36,854 nucleotides of DNA from CAZJHX01 sp964545715 (GTDB lineage Bacteria > Myxococcota_A > UBA9042 > GCA-2863065): NCBI GenBank assembly GCA_964545715.1, contig CAZJHX010000106.1, positions 1 through 36,854 on the forward strand. Direction: 5' to 3'. Below, piece by piece: positions 1-8,600 of this stretch. Below the pieces are notes generated by a model. That model was not told the origin of the DNA. It did not search any database and saw nothing but the letters and a program-made list of their open reading frames with translations. The translations under genes were made by a program, and so were the position numbers. The number at the start of each line of letters is the position of its first letter. The first letter of the stretch is position 1.

Positions 1-1
1 C

Positions 2-616
2 ACAGCCCCCGGGCACAGGCGCTGGGTGACCGGACCTGACCGCCGGAGGGACGACCACGAGCTGCGCAACACGGCGGACGCGATTCTGGTCGGCGCCGGC
101 ACGCTGCGCGCAGACGACCCGCTGCTGACCACCCGCCTCGCCGACGGCACAGGCCGAAACCCGCTACGGGTCATCGTCACGACCAGCGCCGATCTCCCGG
201 CAGAGGCCAAGGTTCTCAACGGCGATCTGCAGGCGAACACGCTGGTCATAACCGGCAAGGAGTCGGCCGGCTCACGACGGCTGCGCAAGGCGGGATGCAC
301 GGTCTGGACGGCCGGCCTGGACGCCGCCGGGCAGGTCGCGCTGGACGCCGCGATGGAGCTGCTCAGCGGCAACGACTGCATGTCGGTGCTCGTCGAGGGC
401 GGCCAGCAGATCGCCACGGCGATGCTCCAAGTGAGGCTGGTGGATCGCGTTCGCTGCTACATTGCGCCGTCGATCGTCGGCGGTGACGGTGTGGGCTGGG
501 CAGGCCCGCTCGGAATCCGTACCATGAGTAGCTCGATCGGCTTGCAGGACGTCACAGTCCGCCGATTGGGCGATGACATCTGCATCGAGGGGGCCTGTGT
601 TTACCGGGATCGTTGA
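2..616 (+). CDS. ribD: RibD, C-terminal reductase domain (5' end outside window)
   Basis: Partial gene: the frame is open from the first bases, so its start and the N-terminal deaminase domain lie upstream. The visible part matches the RibD reductase domain, a DHFR-like fold that uses NADPH to reduce the ribosyl chain of the pyrimidine intermediate in riboflavin synthesis. Supporting motifs are DAILVGAGTLRADDPLLT near the left edge, PLRVIVT and VLVEGGQQIATAML, all typical of RibD/RibG. The stop lies 20 bases inside the next gene, ribE, when ribE starts at GTG 597, so the two are probably translationally coupled. Whether the deaminase domain is fused, as is usual, cannot be seen here. Confidence 0.9.
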   Translation, partial: TAPGHRRWVTGPDRRRDDHELRNTADAILVGAGTLRADDPLLTTRLADGTGRNPLRVIVTTSADLPAEAKVLNGDLQANTLVITGKESAGSRRLRKAGCTVWTAGLDAAGQVALDAAMELLSGNDCMSVLVEGGQQIATAMLQVRLVDRVRCYIAPSIVGGDGVGWAGPLGIRTMSSSIGLQDVTVRRLGDDICIEGACVYRDR

Positions 617-1205
617 GGGTCTGGGATCGCTATCGGAGATGACGCGCACCGAGCGAGGCGTCGTGATCGCCGTCACCACGGAGATCGACATCTCCGACTG
701 TGCTATCGGCGCCTCGATCGCGGTCGACGGCTGCTGCCTGACCGTCGTGACTCGCCACGGCGGCCGGTTCACTTGCGATGTCAGCCACGAGTCGCTGGCG
801 TGCACCACGCTGGGCTCGCGGTCGGTCGGCGACCGGGTCAACCTGGAGCGCCCCGTGGCGGTCGGCGACCGGCTGGGTGGCCACATCGTTCAGGGCCACG
901 TCGACGCCACCGGCTCCATAGCCGGCATTCGCCCCGCCGGTGAGGCAACAGACTACGACTTCCGCTGCCCGGCGGAGCTGACGGACGAGATCGTCGAGAA
1001 GGGCTCGATCACCGTCGACGGCATCTCGCTCACCGTCAACGCGGTCGACCCGGCCGGCGGCTTCTCAGTCACCATCATCCCGCACACTGCGGCGGTCACC
1101 ACCCTTGGCAGCAAAGTCGTGGGCGACCCCGTCAACCTAGAGACCGACATCGTCGGCAAGTACATCGTCGCGCTGGCGCGGCGCGGCAGAGCGGCCCAGG
1201 AGTAG
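597..1205 (+). CDS. ribE: Riboflavin synthase, alpha subunit
   Basis: Riboflavin synthase converts two molecules of 6,7-dimethyl-8-ribityllumazine into riboflavin and a pyrimidine that is recycled. At 202 residues it has the usual length and the two tandem lumazine-binding barrels. The first opens with the hallmark FTGIVEGLG and contains VDGCCLTV; the second begins near GGHIVQGHVDATG and contains VDGISLTVN. I chose GTG 597 because it places (M)FTGIVEG at the N-terminus, as in the family, and has a GAGGGGG ribosome site at 587-593. An upstream ATG at 573 would add eight atypical residues. It overlaps ribD by 20 bases and is followed after two bases by a lipoprotein gene. Confidence 0.93.
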   Translation: MFTGIVEGLGSLSEMTRTERGVVIAVTTEIDISDCAIGASIAVDGCCLTVVTRHGGRFTCDVSHESLACTTLGSRSVGDRVNLERPVAVGDRLGGHIVQGHVDATGSIAGIRPAGEATDYDFRCPAELTDEIVEKGSITVDGISLTVNAVDPAGGFSVTIIPHTAAVTTLGSKVVGDPVNLETDIVGKYIVALARRGRAAQE

Positions 1206-1207
1206 GT

Positions 1208-2887
1208 ATGAATCGCATTTCCAGTGATCTGCACATCCACCACATCGTTTGGGGCGCAGCCCTGCTTCTGCTCGTCGCATGCGGCGGTGACAGCGGCGGT
1301 ACGGGCTCAGACGGCTCGGATACCGGCAGCACGACGGGGACCCCGTCAGACCTGCCGGAGCAGGTGATGGTCGAGCAGCAGCACATCGATCAGGGCGAGT
1401 GGGACCAGATCCTGGCGACCGACGAGGGTCTCGGTACCGCCGTCACCCAGGCTGCTGAAAAGCAGTACACGGAGCTCGTGGTGGCCGGCAAGGCCAAAGA
1501 CGACGCCGACAACACCGCGGTGTGGGCCGTCTTTGCCAAGCCCGGCGAGACTCCGCCGGTCGAGCGGCTCATCCTGCGCCTGTGTGACGCGGGCGACAGC
1601 TGCCGCTCCGGGCGGGTGCTGCGCACCAACGCCGGCGAAGCCAAGTTTGAGCTGACAGACGGCAGCGACGGCGAGCTGATGCTGGTCGCGCCGATCATGC
1701 TCAAGGACATCGACGGCAAGGGCATCGACGATCCGACCGTGCTCGCCGCGCCGCTGACGCTGGAAGAGGTTCCGGTGGTCGACCTCAAGCGTCGCCGGTT
1801 CATCCTGGCCAACACCTACGGCGCGGCGTACGGCATCACGTTGGACGACTGGGTCACGCTGGCCAACGACAGCGGCGCCTTCACCGAGGTGGTGTCGCAC
1901 CGATATGCGGATCGCGCGGTGATCGAGGATGCGCTGCTGACCAGCTCGCCCCTGGACGTGCTGGTGTGGGTCGGCGCCGCCACGCGCCTGGCGTCGGGCT
2001 CGGCGCACCGGACGGTGGGCATGACGGTCAACCGCGGCATCTACGGCGACGAGACGATGACGGTGCTGGAGATCAAAGACCTGATCGCCCAGTCGCCCTT
2101 CGGCGGACCGGGCCTCATCCTGCTGGTGGGTGAGCAGACCCGCGGTGACGGCAGCGGTGAAGAAGACACCCCACCCAGCCTCTTCCACGAGCTGTCCGAC
2201 GCGGAGATTGGCCGCCTGTCCGTCGGCATTCGCGGTCGCCCGGGCACGGGCGGCGCGCTGGACGCCAGCTACGCCTTCCTGGCCACCTACATGGGCGGCT
2301 CCACGCTGGCCGCGGCGACCGAGGCGGCCAATACGCTGCTCGAGGGGCGGGGCTCCGACGCCAAGATCGTCTCGAGCCGCGACAGCCTGGCCGACACGCT
2401 GACCTTCATCGGTGCGCTCGACACGCTGCTGCCCGGGGAGTCCGCCACGCAGGTGCGGTCCAACCACTTCGTCAACGTGGCCAACAAGTGCTTCAAGGCA
2501 GACGGCTCACTGGCGCCGCCCGAGGACGAGGGGCACGTGAACTTCTTTGTCGATATCGACTTCGATGGGCCCTTCTTCAGCGGGTCGCGGGTCAGCGAGG
2601 ATGTCGGGTTGGACGTCCAGGTCGAGGGCGTGTTGCTCGGCAAAGAGGTCGGCGACCGGATCTACCTGCGCTTTACCGGCAACGTGAAGCCGTCGGTCAA
2701 GAACCTGACCGTTTGGGGCAGCGGCACTCTGGTGGACGAGTTCAACAAGGACAAGCCCAACCGAATCCACTACGGCGGCACTGCGCTGGCCACCGATTAT
2801 ACCAACGACAAGGGCGACAACTGCGTGCTACTGTCCCCGACGCTCACGGGATCGACCAGCCAACCGAGTTGGATCGACTTTCCGTAG
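1208..2887 (+). CDS. Lipoprotein of unknown function in the riboflavin operon; possible degenerate caspase/CHAT fold
   Basis: Not recognised by family name. The 559-residue product has a hydrophobic signal ending in a lipobox (LVAC, Cys25), then a Gly/Ser/Thr/Asp linker typical of surface lipoproteins. Residues about 196-390 read like the alternating strand/helix pattern of caspase-like or CHAT domains: RRRFILANTYG, then DVLVWVGAATR, GPGLILLVGEQT and a Gly-rich AFLATYMGGSTLAAATEAAN segment. Where an active enzyme would have HG and a Cys, I see AA and Glu, so any such domain would be catalytically dead. The last ~120 residues look beta-rich. The ATG follows the ribE stop by two bases, with AGGAG at 1198-1202, so it belongs to the riboflavin operon. 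The position lies between ribE and ribH, where a ribBA gene is common in other bacteria. The fold assignment is an inference. Confidence 0.75.
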   Translation: MNRISSDLHIHHIVWGAALLLLVACGGDSGGTGSDGSDTGSTTGTPSDLPEQVMVEQQHIDQGEWDQILATDEGLGTAVTQAAEKQYTELVVAGKAKDDADNTAVWAVFAKPGETPPVERLILRLCDAGDSCRSGRVLRTNAGEAKFELTDGSDGELMLVAPIMLKDIDGKGIDDPTVLAAPLTLEEVPVVDLKRRRFILANTYGAAYGITLDDWVTLANDSGAFTEVVSHRYADRAVIEDALLTSSPLDVLVWVGAATRLASGSAHRTVGMTVNRGIYGDETMTVLEIKDLIAQSPFGGPGLILLVGEQTRGDGSGEEDTPPSLFHELSDAEIGRLSVGIRGRPGTGGALDASYAFLATYMGGSTLAAATEAANTLLEGRGSDAKIVSSRDSLADTLTFIGALDTLLPGESATQVRSNHFVNVANKCFKADGSLAPPEDEGHVNFFVDIDFDGPFFSGSRVSEDVGLDVQVEGVLLGKEVGDRIYLRFTGNVKPSVKNLTVWGSGTLVDEFNKDKPNRIHYGGTALATDYTNDKGDNCVLLSPTLTGSTSQPSWIDFP

Positions 2888-2912
2888 CACGGTCTGGTGA
2901 GGGAGGAGCGGC

Positions 2913-3398
2913 GTGGGGCAGGTCGTCGAGACAGCGGTCGACGCGAGCGGGATGCGCTTGGCGGTGGTGGTGGCGCGCTTCAACGCGGAGATCACTGACG
3001 CGCTGGTCGAGGGCGCCCTGGACAAGATCACACGCAGTGGCGGCGACGCGGCGGGCACCCCGGTGTTGCGTGTGCCCGGCGCCTTTGAGATTCCGTTGGC
3101 GGCGAAGTGGCTGTGCGAGACCGGCCGATACGACGCTGTCGTGGCGCTCGGCTGCGTAATTCGCGGCGGCACCCCCCACTTCGATTACGTATGCAACGAG
3201 GTCAGCCGGGGTGTCACCACCGTGCAGCTGGAGACCGGCGTGCCCGTGGCCTTTGGCATTCTGACGTGTGACGACCTGGCGCAGGCCCAGGCGCGCTCGC
3301 GGTCGGGACCGGACAACAAGGGCTGCGAAGCGGCCGAAGCAGCGATCGCCATGGTTCGCATCCGCGCGGATCTGCTGGGCGAGAAGGGTGGGCGTTAA
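2913..3398 (+). CDS. ribH: 6,7-dimethyl-8-ribityllumazine synthase
   Basis: Lumazine synthase condenses 5-amino-6-ribitylamino-uracil with 3,4-dihydroxy-2-butanone 4-phosphate, the step before riboflavin synthase. The 161-residue length is normal. Family motifs are in order: ARFNAEITDAL, VLRVPGAFEIP, DAVVALGCVIRGGTPHFDYV with the catalytic His in TPHF, and VPVAFGILT. GCEAAEAAIAM closes the C-terminal helix. The commonly seen Glu of IRGET is Gly here. The start is GTG 2913, preceded by a strong GGGAGGAG at 2901-2908. The TAA stop shares its last base with the nusB ATG. Confidence 0.93.
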   Translation: MGQVVETAVDASGMRLAVVVARFNAEITDALVEGALDKITRSGGDAAGTPVLRVPGAFEIPLAAKWLCETGRYDAVVALGCVIRGGTPHFDYVCNEVSRGVTTVQLETGVPVAFGILTCDDLAQAQARSRSGPDNKGCEAAEAAIAMVRIRADLLGEKGGR

Positions 3399-3823
3399 TG
3401 GGTAACCGACGCAAGGCGCGCGAGTGCGCACTGCAGCTGCTTTACGATCTCGAGTTCAACGTCGTACAGGAGGGCTCGGCGACCGCAAAAGCGCTCGGCG
3501 ACTACTGGAAGTCCTTTCCGGAGACCGGACACATCAACGACGAGGTCCGTGAGTTTGCCGAGATGCTCGTGAACGGCGTGCGCGACAACGACGACGAGAT
3601 CGACGGGTTCATCCAGACCGCGTCCACTAACTGGAAGCTCGAGCGCATGGCCATCGTCGACCGCAACATCCTGCGCATCGCGACGTTTGAGCTGCGCCAT
3701 CTGGAGGAGATCCCGCCCAAGGTGAGCCTGAACGAGGCGATCGAGATCGCCAAGCGCTACGGCTCCGAGGACTCGAGCTCCTTCATCAACGGCATCTTGG
3801 ACAAGATCTCCAGCCTGCCGTGA
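3398..3823 (+). CDS. nusB: Transcription antitermination factor NusB
   Basis: NusB binds boxA RNA together with NusE (ribosomal protein S10) in rRNA antitermination complexes. The 141-residue, mainly helical protein begins GNRRKARECALQLLYDLEF, matching the RxxARexAlqxLY opening of the family. It ends with LNEAIEIAKRYGSEDSSSFINGILDKI, the diagnostic NusB C-terminal motif. It overlaps the ribH stop by one base (TAATG), and the next gene starts inside its last codons (GTGA). A ribH-nusB pair is a very common bacterial arrangement, which supports both calls. Confidence 0.93.
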   Translation: MGNRRKARECALQLLYDLEFNVVQEGSATAKALGDYWKSFPETGHINDEVREFAEMLVNGVRDNDDEIDGFIQTASTNWKLERMAIVDRNILRIATFELRHLEEIPPKVSLNEAIEIAKRYGSEDSSSFINGILDKISSLP

Positions 3824-4368
3824 ACTTCGAGATCGCCAAACCGAGCCTGCCGGCCATGGACGAGCTGTCGCATGACACGCTGGTGCTGGCGCACTTTGCC
3901 GACGAGCGCCCACTGCGCGGTGTGGGTGGGCTGGTGGATTGGCGTCTGAACGGCCGGCTGTCCAAGATGATCCTGGAGTACAACCTGACCGGCGCATGGG
4001 GCGAGCAGCTGCTCTACCCGCAGCAGGAGCGGCTGCCCTTCGGCAAGGTGCTGTATTTTGGGCTCGGGGACCGCGAGAAGTTCGGCAGCACCCGCTTCAA
4101 AGAGATCACAAACCGCATGCTGCGCACGCTGATGCGCCTGGGTGTGTGGTCGTTCGCGACCGTCCTGCCGGGCCGCGAGGTCCTGAAGATGGTGCCGCGC
4201 CAGCAGATAGACCTATGGCTCGGGGAGCTGCAGAAGGTCTTTCTCAGCTCGAAGTACCACGGGCTGGAATACCAGATCACGTTTCTGGAGCCGACCGAGG
4301 TGCAGCAGGAGATCCGCGAGCCGCTGACCACGTTTGCGCGCCAGCACGCGCCCAAGCCCACCCGCTAA
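3820..4368 (+). CDS. Stand-alone M17 leucyl aminopeptidase N-terminal-like domain
   Basis: The 182-residue protein resembles the macro-like N-terminal domain of M17 leucyl aminopeptidases. Visible cues are DTLVLAHFADERPLRGVGG near the start, GRLSKMILEYNLTG, LLYPQQERLPFGKVLYFGLGDREKF, and the rest of an alternating alpha/beta pattern. In full-length peptidases this domain precedes a catalytic domain of about 300 residues with metal ligands. That domain is absent here and does not follow in any frame. The GTG start overlaps the nusB stop by four bases, implying coupled translation. The stop shares bases with the stop of the convergent peroxidase gene. Its role is unknown; regulation, oligomerisation or ligand binding are all guesses. 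Confidence 0.75.
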   Translation: MNFEIAKPSLPAMDELSHDTLVLAHFADERPLRGVGGLVDWRLNGRLSKMILEYNLTGAWGEQLLYPQQERLPFGKVLYFGLGDREKFGSTRFKEITNRMLRTLMRLGVWSFATVLPGREVLKMVPRQQIDLWLGELQKVFLSSKYHGLEYQITFLEPTEVQQEIREPLTTFARQHAPKPTR

Positions 4369-5225
4369 AGGCGGGACAGGTCCAGGCGCCCGTTCGCGAC
4401 AGGCGGGCACCAGAACGCGCTGCCGGTGACCGGGCGCGTAAACCCAAAGATGGCGTCTACAACGCCGTCGTCCAGCCCGCACATGCGCCGCAGCTGCGCC
4501 TCGAATGCATCCAGCGTCCTGCCAAACGCCACAAACATCAGCCCACTGTGCGCCCCGCACGCCCACGGCATCGACCGGCGCAACACGAACGCCTCGGGCT
4601 CAAAGCTCTCCTGCTCGGTGCGCTTCACGTGCGCTGAGAGCGGCGCGTCTGCCAGCTCCTGGTTGTCGCTGAGTCGCCGGCCGATGGCGGCGTCCTGCTC
4701 ATGGCGCGAAAGCCTGTCGAAGGCAGTCAGGTCGTGCACCCATTTCTGAACCGCCACGAAGCTGGATCCGTCCGCCGCAAACGCCGTGTCCACCGCGTCG
4801 TCGCCGGTCGGGTTCTCGGTGCCGTCTTCGTAGCCCGTCAGGTCGAGGCCGGCTCCGTACCGAAACCCATCCGTCACGTCGGCCGTCTCGAGCGCGCCCG
4901 CCAGCGCCGCCTGAACCGCTCGCCCCCGATGCAGCAGCTCGCCGCGGTCCTGGCCGCGCAGCCACACCCACGCCGCCTGCGGGGTCACCGGGACCGCCTC
5001 CGCGCTGCCCGCCATCGACGGGAGCTCGCGCAGCCCAGCGATTTCGCCTCCTACGCTGCGAACCAGGGTGTCACCCAGCCCGACGACCAGGCCGTCGTCT
5101 ACCGTAAGCGAGGCCAACGCCTCTACCGCGCGCTGCGGCCGAGCGCCGCTTGTCAGAGACAAAGTCAGATAGCGACCCGCGGAGGGTGCCGCAGCCAGGA
5201 TTCCGGTTTGTACAGGGGCGACCAT
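4365..5225 (-). CDS. Dyp-type (YfeX-like) heme peroxidase
   Basis: Dye-decolourising peroxidases are heme enzymes that use hydrogen peroxide to oxidise varied substrates; the YfeX group is cytoplasmic. The 286-residue protein begins MVAPVQTGIL, like YfeX. It has the signature GxxDG motif as GYEDGTENP near residue 150, whose Asp is catalytic. The segment DAPLSAHVKRTE carries the likely proximal heme His, followed by RRSMPW and GLMFVAFGRTL. No signal peptide, Tat motif or adjacent encapsulin gene is seen. A PilZ gene lies 27 bases upstream on the same strand. Its TAG stop overlaps the TAA of the gene on the other strand. Confidence 0.88.
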   Translation of the reverse strand: MVAPVQTGILAAAPSAGRYLTLSLTSGARPQRAVEALASLTVDDGLVVGLGDTLVRSVGGEIAGLRELPSMAGSAEAVPVTPQAAWVWLRGQDRGELLHRGRAVQAALAGALETADVTDGFRYGAGLDLTGYEDGTENPTGDDAVDTAFAADGSSFVAVQKWVHDLTAFDRLSRHEQDAAIGRRLSDNQELADAPLSAHVKRTEQESFEPEAFVLRRSMPWACGAHSGLMFVAFGRTLDAFEAQLRRMCGLDDGVVDAIFGFTRPVTGSAFWCPPVANGRLDLSRL

Positions 5226-5252
5226 GCGGCCGGTATGACACGAGTAGGGGAC

Positions 5253-5555
5253 TTAGTCGATGCGAATGCAGCCGAAGTGGACCTCTTCATCGTCCAGCGG
5301 CACACACCATCGGACCTCCGCCAGAAAAACTCTGCTGAAGCCGATGCGTACTCGAATCAACGCCCCGGCGCGCAGGTCGACGAATGGAGCGGCCATCGCG
5401 CCAAAGCCGCCCAGGCTGTGGTCGACAAGAACCGCTTCGCTGGTCGGTGCGAAATTCCCGTCGTTCTTCCAGTCGATAAACACGCGCGTGCCCTGCAGTC
5501 CCCGGCTTCGGGGCTCACTTCGGCGACTGGTGTTTACTGATTGTTCGACAGACAT
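5253..5555 (-). CDS. PilZ-domain protein (putative c-di-GMP receptor)
   Basis: A single-domain protein of about 100 residues. It has an Arg-rich N-terminal stretch (RRSEPRSRG) followed by DHSLGGFGAM, which fits the RxxxR and (D/N)xSxxG motifs that bind cyclic di-GMP in PilZ domains. The C-terminal FLAEVRWCVPLDDEEVHFG matches the usual PilZ ending. Two ATGs lie in tandem at 5558 and 5555. The AAGGAA just upstream is better spaced for the second, so I used 5555. It lies between the giant MopE/Kelch gene and the peroxidase on the same strand, but nothing shows a functional link. A degenerate GGDEF protein further along shows that other c-di-GMP-related proteins exist nearby. Confidence 0.8.
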   Translation of the reverse strand: MSVEQSVNTSRRSEPRSRGLQGTRVFIDWKNDGNFAPTSEAVLVDHSLGGFGAMAAPFVDLRAGALIRVRIGFSRVFLAEVRWCVPLDDEEVHFGCIRID

Positions 5556-5621
5556 CATTTCCTTCTTTCGGGCCGACTGCCGCCATTCTTGAAGCGGAAT
5601 TGGATCAACGCACGAAAAAAG

Positions 5622-8600
5622 CTATTCGCAGACGTAGTCCATCGACCATAAAGCGTTGCGTGCGTGGCCGCCTGTGTCGATGCCGCCAAAGAGGAAGGCG
5701 GAGCCCAAAAGCGGGTCAAAGGCGGCTGACGTGCGATCCAGCGACGTCGGGGCGATCCCCATCTCCAGTTTGCTGATCACGCCGCTGTCCAGGTGCACCT
5801 CCCAGAAAGCCGGCTTTCCGGTGGCCGCAGCGCCCAGCAACAAGCGGTCGCTGTTCGGCTCCAGCAGCACCACCGGCCGGTCCACCGCCATGCTTGGCAC
5901 CGACGCCTTCAGCTCCCACTCATATGTTGCCAGATCCAGCGCATACAGCCCGCCCTCGGCGCCCGCGCCCGCCGCCAGAATCGCCCGTGCGCTGTTGCCG
6001 TCCACGCACAACACGTGCCCGCTGACCGGCGGCGGAATCTGCCCGCTGACCTCCGGCTGCTCCACCTTGGCGTTGTTGAGATCGATGCGCCACAGCCCAG
6101 CTGAGGGCTGCCCATCCAGCAGGCCGCCAACCAACAACAGCTTCTCGTTGACCGTGTCCCAGGCCGCCGCGTGCGCCGCCAGCGCCGGCAGCCCTTGAGC
6201 CGCCGACTTCTGCCACTTGCCGCCTGCGCGCGTCCAGAGATCCGTGGACGCCTCGCCCGGCTGCCCGTTGGGATAACCGCCATGCACCAACAGCCGCTCG
6301 GCCCCAGCGTCCCACGCCACCGCGGCCCGAGCGCGTGCAGGACCACCATCGCTGATCTGCGTCCACACCGCCTTCGTGCCGTCCAGGCGCCACACGTCAC
6401 CCAGCGCGGTCGCCTGCGTCAGGGACTGGCTCACACCCCCAAACATCAGCAGCTGCCCGGGCGACTCCACAGCCATGAACGCATCCGACCGCGGCGTGGG
6501 CACCTGCCCGACGCTCAGCGCCTGCCACATCGGCTCCGGCGCCGTCTTCAGCAGCCACGCGTCGGTGAACGCCTCGCCGCCGGCGCTGCCGCCCAGCACG
6601 AGCAGGCCGTCCTCAGTCCCGACAAACGCGGGGCTGCGACGCGGAGCGGGTCCATCGGGCAAGGCGATGGGCGCCCACGTCAACGACTCCAAATCGAATC
6701 GCCACAGGTCCCCCAACGGCGCGCTCCCGCCCACACCCCCGAACAGCCAGGCTCCGGCGTCGTGGTATGCCATCCGGTGATCCCGGCGCGGCGGCGGCGC
6801 ACCCGTCGCGTTTGCCGCAAACGGAGTCCAGCCCGAGTCTCCCACGCTGAGTACCCACGTATCACCCGGCAGTGACCCATCCGGCGCCTGCCCGCCAAAC
6901 ACGACCAGCCTACTCGGCAGCGCCTCGTCTCCGACCCCGCCCGGCTCCAACACCGCGGCCACGCCTTCACGCCAGCCCGGGCCCTTCGGCAGTCCAGGGA
7001 CCCACTTGCCGGCCGGCAGGTCAAACGCCACGACCGCGTCGCCCAGCCCCTCGGACGTACCGCCGATGACCCACATCCAGCCCGTCTCCGGATCGACGAC
7101 CGCAGCGTGGCCGACGCGTGCCGCCGCCGAGCCCTCGACCGCCGTCACCGCCGACCACTGCCACGTCTTGATGTCGAGCTCGTGCAGATCCTTCAGCAGC
7201 GCCCCAGTCTGCGGATCCTGGCCACCGAACAGAATCATGCGGCCCGCGCCCGCCGTCGGGTCGTTGACTACCGTAGCGCCCGCCCGTGGCGGGGGACCCG
7301 GATTGAAGCGCTCGTCCCAGGTCTGCGTGCCCGGCTTGTAGACCCAGGTATCCGTTAGCGCTGCCGGCTTGGGCCCGTCGGGTGTGGGCGTTGTGGCATC
7401 GCCCCCGACCAGCACCACCCCTTGACCCGGCGCCCAGGCGGCGACCATCTCGACGCGCGGCGGTGGCGTCCCCGCAGCTTGCAGCGCCCACGAGCTGCCC
7501 GAGGTCTTGGCCAGCAGCTCGTCAACCAGCCCGTCGCAGTCGTTGTCCTTGCTGTCACAGGTGAGCTCGTCGCCCTTCTCATACTCGTCCACGTCGCCCA
7601 GATCGCACGCGATCACCCCGTCCACACAGCCGATCGTGACGCCCTGTCCCGTCGCGCAGACCCCCGGCTCCAGACAGTTGGGCTGGTTGGCTTTGACGTC
7701 GTCCAGCTCGTCCGTCTCACCGTCGCAATCGTCGTCCAGCAGGTTGCACACCTCGGGGACCGCCTGGCTGTCCACGCCGTCCGCGTCCGTCGAGCAGGTG
7801 GTCGCGCCGGTCTCAGGATGACAGGACACCGTGCCTGCGCCGCACTGGCCGGTCCCTTCGCAGGTGTCGCCCTTCTCCAGGCCGTTCCAGGTCATCCCCT
7901 CGTCGGTGTCGCCATCGCAGTCGTCGTCGATGTCGTTGCAGATCTCCGGCTCTTTTTGATTCAGCGACGAGCAGACAGCGCCCTTGCCGTCCGTCGCACA
8001 TTGCACAACCCCGCCGTCGCACTTGCCGAAGCCGCACGGCTGTCCAAGCGCCAGCTCCTTCTCGGGGCCGGCGTACGTGAACGACTCGTCCGTCAATCCG
8101 TCGCAGTCGTTGTCCTGGCCGTCACAGGTGAGCTCCGTGCCGGGCTCCCACGGGCTGGCAGCGGTCGGCGTACAGACCAGCTTGAACGTGCCGTCCTCTG
8201 CGTCGAAGCACGAGGCGGCCGTGGTCCCGGGCGTGGCGCACACGCCCAGCGTCGGACACCCAGCCAGCGTCGCATCCAGATCCTCCTGCTCGTCCGTCAG
8301 CCCGTCGCAGTCGTTGTCGATGCCGTCGCAGTCCTCGCCCGAACCGACAAACGCGTCCGTCGTGCACAGCGTCGACAGCTGGTCCGCCGCGCACACCCAA
8401 TAACCGCCGCATTCGCCGCACGACGCCGTCGGTCCCACCGGTCCGAAGTCCTCGTCAACCTCGCCGTCGCAGTCGTCGTCCAGCGCATTGCACAGCTCGA
8501 TCGTCGCGAAATACTGGCTGCCCAGCGCGCTCGTACTGCACACGCGGTAGTCCCCGTCACCCTCCGCGTCATCCGGATCGCACTCGTACACGCCCGCCGT

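Noticed and set aside
2..600. FMN riboswitch for the riboflavin genes
   Set aside because: The operon leader lies upstream of the window; nothing like the conserved FMN element is seen between the rib genes present.
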